Below, piece after piece: positions 4,713 to 6,324 of a DNA stretch of 6,324 nt (position 1 is the stretch's first letter; each line of letters starts with the position of its first letter). Both the position numbers and the translations under genes were made by a program. This stretch comes from a bacterium. Lineage in GTDB: Bacteria; Planctomycetota; UBA1135; UBA2386. Under the pieces are notes generated by a model that saw only the letters and a list, made by a program, of their open reading frames with translations, was not told the origin of the DNA and did no database searches. The stretch covers positions 1 to 6,324 of the forward strand of contig DRKG01000517.1 of the NCBI GenBank assembly GCA_011051855.1, written 5' to 3'.

Positions 4713-6324
4713 TCACTGCCCCCTCAGCGTGTGCACCTCGGTCGCGGCGTAGCCCAGGGTTACGGGGTCGTAGGCCAACCACTGCGCGAACACGGGCACG
4801 CCCGTGGCGGTCGCCGTGAACTGGAAGGGCAGGTCGGCGTGGCAATAGCCGCGGTCGTGGCCTGGGCCGTTGCCGGTGACGCGCCAATGCACGACATCCG
4901 GGGCGACCTGCAGCAGGCACCCGGGCATGCCGAGCGGCGCGAGGTCGAGCGGGAGCGTGTGCACACCGAAGCCGGCCGGCGAGTCCTGCAGCGATAGAAC
5001 GAGCACCGCGAACGCCGCGGGGGGAGCATGGGCGAGGGTGACCCTCGCGCCGCCGTTGGCGTTCTTGCGCGCTCCGATCAACGGCATCACGTCGCCCGAA
5101 GAGCATGCGTGTCCCTTGATCGGTCCCTGGCCGACGTGTTCACCGCCCCATGTGCGGATGCGGCCGGTGGCGTTGCCGACTATGCGGTAACCGAGCTCCA
5201 TCCAGGCGAGGCTGGGGTAGGCGCGATCCGGCCAGGTGCCGAGGGATACGGCGTACCTGCCCCAGCCGTAATAGCCGTATACCGCCGGTGCGCCGGGCAC
5301 GTATGGGACCGCATCGACGCGCCACAGTTCCTGGCCGTCGCGGCCGCTGATCGCGCGGGTCCGACCGTAGGTGTTGGGCGCGACGAGCTGCTCGTTGGAG
5401 ATCAGCAGGTCGGGCACGCCGTCCCGGTCGAGGTCGAAGTCGGCACCGGCGACGACCGACTCGGCGTAGTCGAGCCAGGTGCGCAGGACGCTGCCATCGG
5501 CGCCGGAGAAGATGGCGCAGTCGCCGGTAAAGGTGAACCAGGCCGGAAAGCCCGCGTAGTCGTGCACGCCGTCGCCGTCGATGTCGCCGACGTTGGTGAC
5601 GTGGTCACACATGTAGTTGCCGACCTGCATGCCGAAGCTCTGTCGCAGGTAGCTTCCGTCGAGGCCGGAGCAGATCGCGACGACGCCGGCGCCGTTGGGA
5701 TCTCCCTGCAGTCCGAGCAGAAAGTCCTCGTAGCCGTCGTGGTTGAAATCGCCGTAGTGGCCGATCGAGTAGACGAAGCGACCCTGGGCGCGGTGGTCGA
5801 TCAGCCATAGCAGGGCCCCGGAGTGGTCGTAGGCGTAGAGCGTTGAGTGGCTGGCGTGGTTCGTGGCTACGAGAACGTCTTGCAGGCCGTCGCCGTCGAG
5901 GTCGATGTCTGCGAGGAGGGCGTCGCCGTATCCATAGCCGGCTGATCCAGGATTGTTGTTGGTGTGCCACAGGAGCGTACCTGTACGGGTCGACCACACT
6001 TCGAGCCATCGCAGGGAGCCGCCGTAGAGAAGCAGGACATCGGGCCTGCCATCGCCGTCGCAGTCGCCGGCGTCACGGGCGTCGATCACGCTCCCTTGCG
6101 ATATGCCCCACAGGCGCCTCCCCGACCGACCAGACCGCACTTCGATCGAACTCAGGTAGTTCGTCATCGGATCTACGATGAAGCGCACGATCATGTCGCG
6201 CACTCCGTCCCCGTCGAAGTCCCGGAAGGTGCTCAGATTGTACCAACTCGCCTGGGAATACACCCGACCCGGCAGTTCCCAAAGCGGTTCCTGAGCGAGC
6301 ATGCCCGACGCCAACAGCATCGCG
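4713..6324 (-). CDS. Secreted FG-GAP/VCBS repeat beta-propeller protein (N terminus at window edge)
   Basis: An ATG at 6320-6318 would give 535 residues, and numbering starts there. However, the frame stays open to the right edge, and MLLASGMLAQ alone is too short and uncharged for a whole signal peptide, so the true start probably lies upstream with cleavage near LAQ-EP. The body is a propeller of FG-GAP-type repeats at a spacing of about 50-55 residues. Each carries a calcium-loop motif: DFDGDGVRD (34-42), DCDGDGRPD (86-94), DLDGDGLQD (140-148), DFNHDGYED (191-199), DIDGDGVHD (246-254) and DLDRDGVPD (296-304). These alternate with strands such as SGxDGxxLW. A seventh, motif-poor blade covers about 310-390. 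Residues 403-535 form a separate domain with Cys at 406, 468 and 493 and PGCLLQVAPD at 466-475, a C-terminal module I associate with planctomycete exported proteins. The role is probably extracellular or envelope binding; the ligand is unknown. It is transcribed convergently toward the 109-aa frame. Confidence 0.9.
   Translation of the reverse strand, partial: AMLLASGMLAQEPLWELPGRVYSQASWYNLSTFRDFDGDGVRDMIVRFIVDPMTNYLSSIEVRSGRSGRRLWGISQGSVIDARDAGDCDGDGRPDVLLLYGGSLRWLEVWSTRTGTLLWHTNNNPGSAGYGYGDALLADIDLDGDGLQDVLVATNHASHSTLYAYDHSGALLWLIDHRAQGRFVYSIGHYGDFNHDGYEDFLLGLQGDPNGAGVVAICSGLDGSYLRQSFGMQVGNYMCDHVTNVGDIDGDGVHDYAGFPAWFTFTGDCAIFSGADGSVLRTWLDYAESVVAGADFDLDRDGVPDLLISNEQLVAPNTYGRTRAISGRDGQELWRVDAVPYVPGAPAVYGYYGWGRYAVSLGTWPDRAYPSLAWMELGYRIVGNATGRIRTWGGEHVGQGPIKGHACSSGDVMPLIGARKNANGGARVTLAHAPPAAFAVLVLSLQDSPAGFGVHTLPLDLAPLGMPGCLLQVAPDVVHWRVTGNGPGHDRGYCHADLPFQFTATATGVPVFAQWLAYDPVTLGYAATEVHTLRGQ

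Noticed and set aside
5028..5810. 260-residue plus-strand frame opposite the FG-GAP gene
   Set aside because: Its Val/Ala/Asp/Gly-rich product mirrors the calcium-loop codons of the minus strand; it is a shadow.

Overview
The window is GC-rich (by eye roughly two thirds G+C) and looks like a planctomycete chromosome. The evidence is a long helical protein ending in a formylglycine-generating-enzyme-type (FGE-sulfatase) domain, a secreted FG-GAP/VCBS propeller protein with a Cys-containing C-terminal domain I associate with large planctomycete exported proteins, small lipoproteins, and weak or absent Shine-Dalgarno sequences. The phylum assignment is inferred from gene content; there is no marker gene.

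Layout. (1) 1-2018, plus: 3' part of a large gene whose start lies left of the window. It has about 440 residues of Ala/Arg/Glu-rich helix with a detectable internal repeat, then an FGE-sulfatase domain without the usual catalytic cysteine pair. (2) 2021-2727, minus: two small lipoprotein genes, the upstream one PEGA-like, separated by 2 nt. Their operon converges on the first gene, and both stop codons sit inside one 8-bp palindrome. (3) 2728-2897: a divergent regulatory region with weak back-to-back promoter candidates and recurring GTCC(T/A)GG words. (4) 2898-4028, plus: a GHMP-superfamily sugar kinase most like the kinase domain of plant L-arabinokinase (ARA1), with an altered sugar-binding loop. 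(5) 4029-4268: no convincing gene; a short stretch resembling an IS terminal inverted repeat is followed by three perfect 7-bp stem-loops. (6) 4269-4598, plus: a 109-residue beta-rich reading frame that reads like the end of a larger protein. (7) 4599-4712: two hairpins between convergent genes. (8) 4713-6324, minus: a secreted FG-GAP propeller protein whose extreme N terminus is probably outside the window.

The genes do not form one obvious pathway. The clearest functional unit is the two-lipoprotein operon, which may share control with the divergent sugar kinase. The most interesting items are the kinase with arabinokinase ancestry but a rewritten GGIADY-equivalent loop, the structured 4100-4250 region beside a gene remnant, and the repeat-bearing helical protein with a probably non-catalytic FGE domain. 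I do not see a CRISPR array, tRNA, rRNA, complete transposase or recognisable defence system.
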